From CAZQFV01 sp964592645 (lineage in GTDB: Bacteria > Chloroflexota > Chloroflexia > DTKN01), in assembly GCA_964592645.1 (NCBI GenBank), contig CAZQFV010000012.1, positions 1 through 64,000 of the forward strand: 64,000 nucleotides of DNA, read 5' to 3'. Both the position numbers and the translations under genes were made by a program. This document shows positions 56,271-64,000 of the stretch, one piece after another. Numbering within the stretch: position 1 is the stretch's first letter; every line of letters begins with the position of its first letter. The notes beneath the pieces are model-generated. The model made no database searches. It had not been told where the DNA came from and saw only the letters and a program-made list of their open reading frames with translations.

Positions 56271-57479
56271 CTAGACATCCCCTTGCCCCGGGGTATCCAT
56301 CGTCCGGCGGGCGGGCGGCCCCGGCGGCGGCGCCGGGGCCTTTTCCTGGCGCGGCACCTCCGGGAAGGGGTCGCGGTCCAGGAGCTTGTTGTAGGCGTAG
56401 AAGCACAGCACCCGCAGCGAGGCCAAGACCGGAGTAGCCAGAAAGGCCCCGATCAGGCCGGCCGCGCCGGCCCCGACGACCACCCCAACCAGCATGACGA
56501 TCGGCGGCAGGTCCACGCTCCCACCGATGATCACCGGGGCCAGGAAGTTGGCCCCCACGATCTGGATGACGGCATAAACGATGATCGCGATCAGCGTCAC
56601 CCAACCGTTGGAGAGCGGCAGGGTGCTCGACCCCTGGACCAGGGCGATCAGCACGATGGGCAGCAGCGCGATGAGCGGCCCAATGTTGGGGATCACCTCC
56701 AGCACGCCCACCGCCAGCGCCAGGAGGATGCTCCCGCTGATGCCCAGGACCGACAGGGCCACGAACGTCACCACGGCGATGATCAGACAGAAGAGCAACT
56801 GCCCGCGGAAGAAGGCGCCCCAGATGGTATTCAGGTGCAGCCGCAGCCCATCGAACTCTGCCTTGTATGCCGCGGGGACCAGCCGGTCCAACGTCTGGCT
56901 CCACTTGTCCGCATCCTTGACCATGTAGAACGAGTAGAGCAGTGTCAGGAAAAAGGCCAGGGCGGTGGCGGTCACCGTGGTGGCCACCCCGCTCAGCGTG
57001 CCAAAGAGCCGGGGCAGCCAGGTCTCCGGGGAGGGCAGCGCCGGCATGCCGCCCGCCTCTCCCAGCGCGTTCAGGGCCGGGTCCACCAGGGAAGACAGGT
57101 CCAGGGTGCCCTCGCCCAAATGCACTATGCGCCAGGATAACAGGACGGCGCGCAGCCACTCGCGGCTCTCGGTGAACAGCGTCACCAGGTTGAGGTTGAG
57201 GGCGCGGACCTGGCCGATGACGGCCGGGACCACCAGGATCGGGACGGTGGCCAGGAGCAGCAGCAGCAGGATGTAGACGACGACGGTCGCCAGGGCGCGC
57301 GGGAAGCGCAGGCGGCGCTGCAGAAAGGAGACAAAGGGAAACAGGGCATAGGCAATCGCCGCCGCCAGCAGCAGGCTGATCAGGGTGTGCCGGCCCAGGT
57401 AGAGCAGCAGCAGGCCCAGGACCAGGCCGAGGATCAGCACCGACCGCTTGGTCGTCTCACTCCAGCGCGGTTGCAGCAT
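56271..57479 (-). CDS. AI-2E (PerM/YdiK)-family transporter
   Basis: 402 residues with about eight membrane segments. RSVLILGLVLGLLLLYLGRH, AYALFPFVSFLQRRLRFPRA, the DxxLDRLVPAAYK region and VLEVIPNIGPLIALLPIVLI, then VGVVVGAGAAGLIGAFLATP, are typical of the family. Members include exporters of autoinducer-2 and Na+/H+ antiporters, so the substrate is open. The C-terminal 30 residues are Pro rich and cytoplasmic. Confidence 0.9.
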   Translation of the reverse strand: MLQPRWSETTKRSVLILGLVLGLLLLYLGRHTLISLLLAAAIAYALFPFVSFLQRRLRFPRALATVVVYILLLLLLATVPILVVPAVIGQVRALNLNLVTLFTESREWLRAVLLSWRIVHLGEGTLDLSSLVDPALNALGEAGGMPALPSPETWLPRLFGTLSGVATTVTATALAFFLTLLYSFYMVKDADKWSQTLDRLVPAAYKAEFDGLRLHLNTIWGAFFRGQLLFCLIIAVVTFVALSVLGISGSILLALAVGVLEVIPNIGPLIALLPIVLIALVQGSSTLPLSNGWVTLIAIIVYAVIQIVGANFLAPVIIGGSVDLPPIVMLVGVVVGAGAAGLIGAFLATPVLASLRVLCFYAYNKLLDRDPFPEVPRQEKAPAPPPGPPARRTMDTPGQGDV

Positions 57480-57632
57480 AGGCGCACCTCTCTTTTATCG
57501 ATCTCTGCAGATCCCCAAAGTCGGTGCCCGCGGATTTCGGCTTCGAGGCAGTATAGCGAGCTATGAGTCGGTAAGCGAGCCGATCCGCACGGCGCCATTG
57601 TATACCATCGCCGTCCGATAAGCAACCGGTGC

Positions 57633-57661
57633 TTGACCATCTCCCCGGCCTATGCTATCAT
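57633..57661 (+). promoter_or_regulatory. Promoter of scpAB
   Basis: TTGACC at 57633-57638 and TATCAT at 57656-57661, spacer 17 bp, with TATGC before the -10 element. The start of scpA is about 30 bp downstream. Confidence 0.6.
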
Positions 57662-57691
57662 AAATCCCGCCGAACCGACACGGAGATTGCC

Positions 57692-58468
57692 ATGGCCGCC
57701 GGCTACACCGTTCAGCTTGCCGTCTTTCAGGGGCCCTTGGACCTCCTTCTCGCCCTGATCGAGAAGGAGGAGTTGGACATCACCCGCGTGGCCCTGGCCC
57801 AGGTGACGGACCAGTACCTGGCCTACCTGGCGGCCATGGCGCACCGCGACCCCGCCGAGCTTTCGGCCTTTGTGCTCGTGGCGGCCAAGCTGCTGTGGAT
57901 CAAGTCGCAGGCGCTGCTTCCACGGCCCCCGGGGGCCGTGGAAGGGGCCGCGGATGAGGGCGCGGACCTGGTGCGCCAGCTACAGGAGTATCGGCGCTAC
58001 AAGGAGGCCGCCCAGCAGATGAAGCAGTGGCTGGCCGAGGGCCGCCGCGCCTTTGGCCGGCTGGCCTCTCCGCCGCTGCCCCTGCCCCGCCCGGCCGAGC
58101 TAGAGGGCGCCACGCTGGACGCGCTGCTCGCGGCGCTGCAGCGCCGCATCCAGGAACTGGCGCCGGCGCCGGAGCGCCATCCCCTGACCGTGCCCCGCAC
58201 TGTCACCCTGGCCGACCGGGCCCGTCGCATCCACGCGCTGCTCCAGGAGCGGGAACAGATCGACTTTGGCGAGCTCCTGGGAGAAGCGCCCGCCGTCGAG
58301 GAGATCCTGGTGACCCTCTGGGCCATCCTGGAGCTCTTCAAGCGCCGTTGGATCACGTTCGAGCAGGAGGACCTCTTTGGCCGAATCAACATCCGCCGGT
58401 GTGCCGACACCGCCGCCGTGTGGGGCGGGGACGTCGCCTGGCTGTCCGAACTTGAGGACCTTGCTTGA
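57692..58468 (+). CDS. scpA: Segregation and condensation protein A
   Basis: 258 residues. The kleisin N-terminal part (TVQLAVFQGPLDLLLALIEK and LDITRVALAQVTDQYLAYL) and AFVLVAAKLLWIKSQALLPR are diagnostic; the C-terminal winged-helix end is EEILVTLWAILELFKRRWIT. ScpA bridges the SMC heads in the chromosome condensation complex. ATG 57692 follows CGGAG. It overlaps the 5' end of scpB, the normal arrangement. Confidence 0.95.
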   Translation: MAAGYTVQLAVFQGPLDLLLALIEKEELDITRVALAQVTDQYLAYLAAMAHRDPAELSAFVLVAAKLLWIKSQALLPRPPGAVEGAADEGADLVRQLQEYRRYKEAAQQMKQWLAEGRRAFGRLASPPLPLPRPAELEGATLDALLAALQRRIQELAPAPERHPLTVPRTVTLADRARRIHALLQEREQIDFGELLGEAPAVEEILVTLWAILELFKRRWITFEQEDLFGRINIRRCADTAAVWGGDVAWLSELEDLA

Positions 58469-58964
58469 GGCCCTGCTCTTTGTGGCCGCCGAACCGGTCA
58501 CACTGAGCGACCTGGCCCGGGCCGTCGAGTGCGAGGAGAGCGCGGTCGCCGCCGAGCTGGCAGAGTGGGCCCGGGAGCATGCCGACGCCGGCATCCGCCT
58601 GCAGCGCTGCGGGGAGCAGGTGCAGCTCGTATCGGCCCCCGAGGCCGCCCCCTACATCGAGCGTTTCCTGGGGCTGCACTACTCCGGGCGCCTCTCTGCC
58701 GCGGCCCTGGAGACCCTGGCCATCGTGGCCTACCGCCAGCCGGTGACACGCCCGGCCATCGAGTCCCTGCGGGGCGTGGACTCCTCGGGCATCCTGCACA
58801 CCCTGCTCAACCTGGGCCTGATCGAGGAACGGGGGCGGGCTCCCGGGCCCGGCCGGCCCATCCTCTATGGCACCACCTTCGACTTTCTGCGGCACTTTGG
58901 CCTGCAGAGCCTGGAAGAACTACCGCCGCTGGAGCTGCCCGAGCCCCCTCAGGAGGACGCATGA
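58452..58964 (+). CDS. scpB: Segregation and condensation protein B
   Basis: 170 residues from TTG 58452. The family start is RTLLEALLFVAAEPVTLSDL, and LSAAALETLAIVAYRQPVTR and GLIEERGRAPGPGRPILYGT, then TFDFLRHFGL, are hallmarks. ScpB dimers of winged helices bind ScpA and regulate SMC. The start is not certain: ATG 58377 and GTG 58401 are in frame but lie deeper in scpA; TTG 58452 best fits family length although its ribosome site is weak. The stop overlaps the ATG of the next gene. Confidence 0.92.
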   Translation: MRTLLEALLFVAAEPVTLSDLARAVECEESAVAAELAEWAREHADAGIRLQRCGEQVQLVSAPEAAPYIERFLGLHYSGRLSAAALETLAIVAYRQPVTRPAIESLRGVDSSGILHTLLNLGLIEERGRAPGPGRPILYGTTFDFLRHFGLQSLEELPPLELPEPPQEDA

Positions 58965-59689
58965 GCGAGAACAAGCCGGAGACCCCCACCCCTCATCTGT
59001 ACTGCGGCAACTGCGGGGCGCCGATCCCCCCAAAGAAACACTTCTGCGAGGTGTGCCTGGCGCCGGCCTCGATCGCGACGACGACGCCGCCTTCTCCCCC
59101 AGAGCCGGCTCCACCCCAGCCCGTGGAGGCCGCTCCTCTTCAGGAGGCTGCGGCCTACAAGGTGCTCCCGACAACCGCCCCGGCAACCACAGCGGCGACG
59201 GCGCCGCCCTCTACGGGAGCGGTCCCCACCCTCCCCCAGGGCCCCCCGGCCGTGCCGCCGGGAGCTCCGATCCCCCCACTGCCGGGGAGCGCCGTCCCCG
59301 CGGCGCCCGGCGGCCCCCAGGCGCCGCTGCCTGCCCCGGCGGTGATCCCGGTGCCGCCGGGAAAGGTCCCGCCGGTCCCTTCCCCGACACCGGCAGCCCA
59401 GCCGCCCCTCGTCCCCTACGTGCCCGTACCGACCCCGCCGGCCGCCGCGCCGGGATCGGGGTCGAACACCTGGTGGATCGTGCTGTGCGTGGTGGCCGCC
59501 GTCTTGGCCGTGCTGCCGCTCCTCGTCGGCTGCCTGACCCTACTCATCGCCGACGACATGGCCGCCCGCGGCACCAACACCGCCGTCGAGAACCGCCTGA
59601 TCTCCCTGTTCTGCTGCATCCTGCCGGGCCTGGTGCTGACCGCGGTGGCCGTCTTCGCCGGCCGGCGCGCGGCCCGCAAGCCCCGGTAG
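58961..59689 (+). CDS. Zinc-ribbon, Pro-rich membrane protein
   Basis: 242 residues. An N-terminal zinc ribbon (YCGNCGAPIPPKKHFCEVC) is followed by a 110-residue Pro/Ala-rich linker and two membrane segments (WWIVLCVVAAVLAVLPLLVG and ISLFCCILPGLVLTAVAVF). The ATG overlaps the scpB stop by four bases. Function unknown; similar ribbons-plus-membrane proteins are common in this phylum. Confidence 0.75.
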   Translation: MSENKPETPTPHLYCGNCGAPIPPKKHFCEVCLAPASIATTTPPSPPEPAPPQPVEAAPLQEAAAYKVLPTTAPATTAATAPPSTGAVPTLPQGPPAVPPGAPIPPLPGSAVPAAPGGPQAPLPAPAVIPVPPGKVPPVPSPTPAAQPPLVPYVPVPTPPAAAPGSGSNTWWIVLCVVAAVLAVLPLLVGCLTLLIADDMAARGTNTAVENRLISLFCCILPGLVLTAVAVFAGRRAARKPR

Positions 59690-59696
59690 GGGCGGT

Positions 59697-59725
59697 TTGC
59701 CCTGGGCAACGGAAACGGGTATAAT
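59697..59725 (+). promoter_or_regulatory. Promoter of the RmlC-like gene
   Basis: TTGCCC at 59697-59702 and a perfect TATAAT at 59720-59725 with a 17 bp spacer. Confidence 0.6.
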
Positions 59726-59815
59726 GCGGGAGGCAGGAGGGCAGATAACCAGCAGGGCCTGTTTCAGGGGGAATCGGTGTACCCGTGGCAAGATCGATAT
59801 CCCAAGGAGGCGCCG

Positions 59816-60271
59816 TTGATCGCCGGAGTGGAAATCAAGCAGCTGCACAAGCATGTCGACGACCGGGGCTATCTGATGGAGATCCTGCGGGCCGACGATC
59901 CGCTGTTCGAACGCTTCGGCCAGGTTTATGTCTCCCTGAACTATCCCGGCGTCATCCGCGCCTGGCATTGGCACGAGCGCCAGGACGACTTCTTCTGCTG
60001 CATCCAGGGCACCATCCAGGTGCCGCTGTACGACCTGCGGGACGACTCCCCCACCCATGGCGAGCTGAACGAGTTCTTCCTGGGCGATCACAATCCGATC
60101 ATCCTGCGCATCCCGCGCGGCGTGGCCCACGGCTACAAGACCCTCGGCGTTGGGCCCTCGCTGCTGCTCAACTTTCCCACCGCCACTTTCGACCGCGAGC
60201 ACCCAGACGAGCTCCGCCTGCCATGGAATACCGAGCGCATCCCCTATCACTGGGAGACCCGCTTCCGTTGA
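59816..60271 (+). CDS. dTDP-4-dehydrorhamnose 3,5-epimerase-like protein
   Basis: 151 residues from TTG 59816, which lies five bases after AAGGAGG and gives the family N-terminus MIAGVEIKQLHKHVDDRGYL. GTG 59777 is an upstream alternative. The cupin motifs RAWHWHERQDDFFCCIQGTI and FFLGDHNPIILRIPRGVAHG, then YKTLG, are typical of RmlC relatives. The His-Asp pair of true epimerases is partly kept (H in AWHWH). It may act in sugar nucleotide synthesis, but no other rml gene is near, so the substrate is unsure. Confidence 0.8.
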   Translation: MIAGVEIKQLHKHVDDRGYLMEILRADDPLFERFGQVYVSLNYPGVIRAWHWHERQDDFFCCIQGTIQVPLYDLRDDSPTHGELNEFFLGDHNPIILRIPRGVAHGYKTLGVGPSLLLNFPTATFDREHPDELRLPWNTERIPYHWETRFR

Positions 60272-60300
60272 GCGGCTATGCCGCCCCCTCCGAGACATAG

Positions 60301-62223
60301 ATGGCAAATCAGTCATCCAGGCGGGACCAACCGACTCGACCACCCCCGGACCCCACGGGGCGCTCACGCTACCCATCCTGGGCAGAGATGGAGCCGGCCT
60401 TTGAGGCCGAGCGCCTGGCCGCCCAGCATCCGCGGCCCCGGCCGCGCCCGCGGCGCCGCCGGCCTTTCCCGCGCTGGCTGATCGCCCCGGCAGTGATCGG
60501 GGCCCTGCTGCTGCTTGCCCTGGGCGCCGCCCTGTACATCGAGGGCCGCACCCGGGGGCGTATCCTGGAGCATGTCTACATCGCCGGCGTGGACGTGAGC
60601 GGCATGCCCCCCCAGGACGCCGAGGCCTCCTTGCGCCTGCGTTACGAGCAGTTCCAGGCGTACCCCGTCACGCTAGTCTACGACGACCGTGTCTGGCGGC
60701 CGCGCGGCAGTGATATCGGCCTCCAGGTGGACTGGACCTATGCCATCAGCGAGGCCCTGGCCATCGGCCACACCGGACCGTTCCTGGCCCGCTGGCAGCA
60801 GCGCCTGGAAGCCTGGAACGGCCGCCACGACCTGCTGCTTCCCCTGTGCCTGGACCTGGGCCGCCTGCGGGCCTACCTGGAGGAGATCGCCCGGGAGATC
60901 GATAGGCCCTCGCAGGATGCCGCCCTGACCATCCAGGGGCAGCAGGTGGGCATAAAGCCGGGCCAAACCGGCCGCTCCCTGGAGATCGTACCCAGCGCCT
61001 ACCGCATCCAGGAGGCTTTGCAAGTCCTGTCCCGGGCCCCCATCTCCCTGACCGTGCGCACGGTGAACCCGCAGGTCGACAGCGCCGCCGTGCAGTCTGC
61101 CATGGCCACGGCCAAGCAGATGCTGTCCGGCCCGCTCACCCTGCGCCTGGGCGATCGCTCCTGGACGCTGACGATCGAAAAGATCGGCCAGATGATCCGC
61201 ATCGAGCGGCGCATGGAGGGGAGCGGCCCCCCCGTCGCCGTCGTGTTAGACCAGGACGTCCTGCGCCAGTTCCTGGAGCAGATCGGCAACGAGGTGCGCG
61301 TCCACCCGCGCAACGCGCACTTTCGCTTCGTCGAGGACCACCTGCAGATCACCGATCCCGGGGCCACCGGGGTGGAGCTGCAGGTAGAGCGGGGCATCGC
61401 CCAGATCAACGAGGCCATCCTGTCGGCGCAGCGCGACGTGGTTCTGAGCGTGCTCGTCGTGCCGCCCAAGATCCGCCAGGAGACGTTGGACGAGCTGGGC
61501 ATCCGCGGCGTCGTCGGCGTGGGGCACACCACCTTCGCCGGCTCGAGCGCCGCGCGCTCTCACAACATCCTGACGGCGGCGCGCATCCTCGACGGCACCC
61601 TGGTTCCGCCGGGGGAGACCTTTTCCTTCATCAGCGCCATCGGCAAGATCGACGAGAGCGACGGTTTCGTCCCCGGCTACTCGATCGTCGGCGGGCGCAC
61701 CGTGCTGGCCGTCGGCGGCGGCGTCTGCCAGGTCTCCACCACCGTCTTCCGCGCCGCCTTCTGGGCCGGCCTGCCGATCACCGAGCGCCACGCCCACAAC
61801 TTTCGCGTCCGCTGGTACGAGTACGACGCCCCCCTGGGCATGGACGCCGCCATCTTCACCGACACCGGCACCGATCTAAAGTTCACCAACAACACCACCG
61901 GCTACCTGCTGCTGCAGTTCGAGGCCTACACCGAGACCGGCGACCTCTACGCCTATCTCTATGGAACGCCCCAGAAGTACGAGGTCACCCTGGACGGTCC
62001 CTACCTGGGCAACTGGACGCCGGCCCCCACCGACCCGGTCTATGTGGACAACCCCAACCTGCCCGTGGGCTACCTGCGCCAGACCGACTGGGCCCAGGGG
62101 GGCGTGGATTCCACCATCTATCGCCGCATCCTGCTCAACGGCAAAGAGATCTCCAGCGACACCTTCTTCAGCCGCTACCAGGCCTGGCCCAATATCTATG
62201 AGCGGGGCACGGGGGCGCCGTAG
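60301..62223 (+). CDS. VanW-family protein with peptidoglycan-binding-like repeats
   Basis: 640 residues. A short cytoplasmic Pro/Arg-rich tail, one membrane anchor (WLIAPAVIGALLLLALGAAL, about residue 60), two domains of the peptidoglycan-binding 4 type (HVYIAGVDVSGMPPQDAEAS and the later repeat), and a VanW domain (THNILTAAR-like ARSHNILTAARILDGTLVPP, FSFISAIGKIDESDGFVPGY, GGGVCQVSTTVFRAAFWAGL). It acts outside the cell near peptidoglycan. VanW is linked to vancomycin-resistance clusters but most homologues have no resistance role. Confidence 0.9.
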   Translation: MANQSSRRDQPTRPPPDPTGRSRYPSWAEMEPAFEAERLAAQHPRPRPRPRRRRPFPRWLIAPAVIGALLLLALGAALYIEGRTRGRILEHVYIAGVDVSGMPPQDAEASLRLRYEQFQAYPVTLVYDDRVWRPRGSDIGLQVDWTYAISEALAIGHTGPFLARWQQRLEAWNGRHDLLLPLCLDLGRLRAYLEEIAREIDRPSQDAALTIQGQQVGIKPGQTGRSLEIVPSAYRIQEALQVLSRAPISLTVRTVNPQVDSAAVQSAMATAKQMLSGPLTLRLGDRSWTLTIEKIGQMIRIERRMEGSGPPVAVVLDQDVLRQFLEQIGNEVRVHPRNAHFRFVEDHLQITDPGATGVELQVERGIAQINEAILSAQRDVVLSVLVVPPKIRQETLDELGIRGVVGVGHTTFAGSSAARSHNILTAARILDGTLVPPGETFSFISAIGKIDESDGFVPGYSIVGGRTVLAVGGGVCQVSTTVFRAAFWAGLPITERHAHNFRVRWYEYDAPLGMDAAIFTDTGTDLKFTNNTTGYLLLQFEAYTETGDLYAYLYGTPQKYEVTLDGPYLGNWTPAPTDPVYVDNPNLPVGYLRQTDWAQGGVDSTIYRRILLNGKEISSDTFFSRYQAWPNIYERGTGAP

Positions 62224-62317
62224 TTGGGGGTAGGGGATCGGGGATTGGGATTAGCGCGGGACAGATGGCCAAGGGCTGAAAATCTACTGCCCAATACCCA
62301 TTCTCCAAGATTTGTGG

Positions 62318-62323
62318 TACAAT
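62318..62323 (+). promoter_or_regulatory. Extended -10 of the M20 peptidase promoter
   Basis: TACAAT preceded by TGTGG, 41 bp upstream of the ATG. No clear -35 box; extended -10 promoters can work without one. Confidence 0.4.
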
Positions 62324-62364
62324 ATAGAGCAGATCGATCCATCATCATCGGTTCGAGGACACGC

Positions 62365-63705
62365 ATGACCGACATCAACTGGGACCAGGCCTTTGAGGAA
62401 ACGGTAGCCCACCTGCGCGCGCTGGTGCAGATCGACACGACCAATCCCCCGGGCCGCGAGCGGCCGGCCGCCGAGTACCTGGCCGGCGTCCTGCAGCAAG
62501 CGGGCCTGGAGCCGCTCGTCCTGGAATCGGCCCCTGAGCGAGCCAACCTGGTGGCCCGGCTGCGCGGCACCGGCGAGGGTTTGCCCCTGTTGCTCCTCTC
62601 GCACCTCGATGTCGTCCCGGCCGAGGCCGACAAGTGGCGCTATCCCCCCTTCTCCGCCACCATCTCCGAGGGCTACATCTGGGGCCGGGGAACGGTGGAC
62701 ACCAAGAACCTCACGGCCATCGAGCTGATGATCCTCCTGCTCCTGCACCGCCAGGGCATCCCGCTGAAACGGGACATCGTCCTGGTGGCCTGCGCGGACG
62801 AGGAAGAGCACGGCGGCAAGGGCCTATCCTGGCTGGTTGTCAACCATCCCGAGCTGGTGCGCGCCGAATATGCCATCAACGAGGGCGGCGGGCACTCCCT
62901 GGAGCTGCGCGGCCAGACCTACATGACCTGCCAGACGGCCGAGAAGGGCGTCTGCTGGCTGCGCATGCGCGCCTCCGGCGAGGCCGGCCACGGCGCCCTG
63001 CCCCAGGAAGAGAACGCCGTCGTCGCCCTGGCCGAGGCCGTCGTCAAGCTGGGCCGGGTGCCCCTGCCGGTGCACCTGACCAACACCACGCAGCGCTTCG
63101 TCGAGGGGCTGGCCCGCGGCCAGGGCAAGGAGACCGCCGCCCTGGTGCGGGGCCTGATGGACCCGGCGGCCTCCTCCTTCCTGCTGCGCCAGTTGCCTAT
63201 CAGTTCGGCCTGGGCGCGGACCCTGCACGGCATGTTGCACAACACGGCCACGCCGACCATCCTGCAGGCCGGCCACAAGATCAATGTCATCCCCTCCACC
63301 GCCGAGGCCCTGGTGGACGGGCGCATCCTGCCCGGGCAACACCCCGAGCAGTTCCTGCGCGAGGTCAGCAATGTCGTCGGCCCGACGATCGACCTGCACG
63401 TGGAGGAGTACGCCCCGCCCCTGGAGGCCGGCCCCGACACGACGCTCTACCGCACCATCGAGGAGGTCCTCTGCGAGATCGAGCCCGATTCGATCCTCCT
63501 GCCCATGATGGTCTGCGGCGCCACCGACGCCAAGCACCTGGCCCCCCTGGGCATCACGACCTACGGGTTCTGCCCCATGCGCGAGGAGCCCAGCATTTCC
63601 CCCATGTTGCTGGCCCATGCCCACAACGAGCGCATCTCCCTGGCCAACCTGCGCTTCGGGCTGCAGACGCTCTACGAGGTGGTGCGGCGCTTCGCCACGA
63701 GGTGA
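62365..63705 (+). CDS. M20-family metallopeptidase
   Basis: 446 residues. Metal and catalytic motifs are LLLLSHLDVVPAEADKWRYP, YIWGRGTVDTKNLTAIELM, VACADEEEHGGKGLSWLV (Glu-Glu pair) and the dimerisation domain from about residue 200. These are typical of M20 peptidases such as carboxypeptidase S-like, ArgE/DapE-like enzymes. ATG 62365 is supported by GAGG and by family length; the frame opens earlier at 62224. A DUF72 gene follows by three bases. Substrate unknown. Confidence 0.93.
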   Translation: MTDINWDQAFEETVAHLRALVQIDTTNPPGRERPAAEYLAGVLQQAGLEPLVLESAPERANLVARLRGTGEGLPLLLLSHLDVVPAEADKWRYPPFSATISEGYIWGRGTVDTKNLTAIELMILLLLHRQGIPLKRDIVLVACADEEEHGGKGLSWLVVNHPELVRAEYAINEGGGHSLELRGQTYMTCQTAEKGVCWLRMRASGEAGHGALPQEENAVVALAEAVVKLGRVPLPVHLTNTTQRFVEGLARGQGKETAALVRGLMDPAASSFLLRQLPISSAWARTLHGMLHNTATPTILQAGHKINVIPSTAEALVDGRILPGQHPEQFLREVSNVVGPTIDLHVEEYAPPLEAGPDTTLYRTIEEVLCEIEPDSILLPMMVCGATDAKHLAPLGITTYGFCPMREEPSISPMLLAHAHNERISLANLRFGLQTLYEVVRRFATR

Positions 63706-63708
63706 GGG

Positions 63709-64000
63709 ATGATCCGCATCGGCACCAGCGGCTACTCCTATGACGACTGGATCGGCCCCTTCTACCCAGAAGGGATCGCCAAGGGCGAGATGCTGCGCTT
63801 CTATGCCCGGGAGTTTTCCACCACCGAGGTCAACTCCACCTACTACCGCCTGCCCACGGCCGGCATGTTGGAAGCCATGGCCCGCAAGGTGCCCGACGGG
63901 TTTCTCTTCACCATCAAGGCCAGCCAGGAGCTGACCCACGGGCGCGAGGAGCCGCAGGAGGCCTTTCGCCACTTTCGGGAGGCCCTGCGTCCGCTCCAGG
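63709..64000 (+). CDS. DUF72-family protein, cut by the window end
   Basis: The first 97 codons are visible. MIRIGTSGYSYDDWIGPFYP, the FYAREFSTTEVNSTYYRLP and FLFTIKASQELTH are the classic DUF72 (YecE) signature, a TIM-barrel fold of unknown function. AGGGATG places the start three bases after the peptidase stop. The 3' part is outside the window. Confidence 0.93.
   Translation, partial: MIRIGTSGYSYDDWIGPFYPEGIAKGEMLRFYAREFSTTEVNSTYYRLPTAGMLEAMARKVPDGFLFTIKASQELTHGREEPQEAFRHFREALRPLQ

Noticed and set aside
60301..62223. Vancomycin resistance from the VanW-family protein
   Set aside because: VanW alone does not give resistance and no vanHAX genes are present; most homologues are ordinary envelope proteins.
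1..64000. CRISPR arrays, tRNA or rRNA genes
   Set aside because: No regularly spaced repeat series and no cloverleaf or rRNA-like stretch was seen in the gaps, which are nearly all under 300 bases or filled with gene remnants.

Overview
The window is GC-rich, gene-dense bacterial DNA with strong AGGAGG-type ribosome sites and sigma70-type promoters with mostly 17 bp spacers. Gene content fits a Chloroflexota bacterium (Anaerolineae or a related class) with an anaerobic, possibly thermophilic life. Evidence for this is the large LAL and SARP/BTAD-type regulators, two small proteins of a type I associate with Chloroflexota (25632-25868 and 39902-40084), SpoIIIAA-R3H ATPase, rubrerythrin/rubredoxin/ferritin-like oxygen defence, a two-domain protein disulfide oxidoreductase and one-carbon genes. 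The phylum is an inference from gene families; no rRNA or tRNA gene was seen.

Left part (1-20.9 kb): an internally deleted IS630 transposase remnant, then pdxS-pdxT (PLP synthesis), a GNAT-like protein, a SpoIIIAA-like R3H ATPase, a c-di-AMP receptor-like protein and a long eukaryote-type formate-tetrahydrofolate ligase. Convergent to these is a CPBP membrane protease, then an oxygen-stress cluster (rubrerythrin, metallothionein-like protein, rubredoxin, ferritin-like protein). A two-gene FAD/Fe-S amine or opine oxidase, a 1-Cys peroxiredoxin, a sulfite-oxidase-fold molybdoenzyme, glutamine synthetase, a protein disulfide oxidoreductase, a thiamine-binding protein, MoeA and a DUF523/DUF1722 (TudS-like) protein follow.

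Middle (21-29 kb): a minus-strand set of an ATP-grasp ligase, a B12-dependent mutase-like protein and an opine dehydrogenase-family protein, then a MalT-like LuxR regulator. From 29.1 to 38.2 kb lies a metallocofactor island. It starts with a PadR regulator behind a consensus promoter and a 7-5-7 inverted repeat. It continues with a DUF5320 protein, Mrp/ApbC carrier, two NifX-like proteins, NifU-like scaffold, zinc ribbon, radical SAM enzyme, two ferredoxin-MinD ATPases, CooT-like nickel protein, ferredoxin, FmdB-like zinc ribbon and a thioredoxin-VKOR fusion. It looks like a kit for assembling and inserting Fe-S, Ni or Mo cofactors under reducing conditions.

Right part (38-64 kb): secreted proteins, a 1,384-residue SARP/BTAD-AAA-TPR regulator with an extra C-terminal HTH, an ArsR regulator with a clear operator, and an ABC exporter. 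A stalk-type surface protein follows with a single in-frame TGA. Then comes a peroxiredoxin whose peroxidatic cysteine codon is TGA followed by a SECIS-like hairpin, so it is very likely a selenoprotein; this is the most striking single observation. Next are a DUF364 protein with a second PadR, a junk zone of recombinase, transposase and DHHA1 remnants, an acyl-CoA dehydrogenase-EtfB-membrane protein-EtfA operon, an FAH-family hydrolase, an AI-2E-type transporter, scpA-scpB, an RmlC-like epimerase, a VanW-family protein, an M20 peptidase and a DUF72 protein cut by the window edge.

The window also holds many gene remnants and a small family of inverted-repeat elements (9.7, 22.7 and 56.2 kb).
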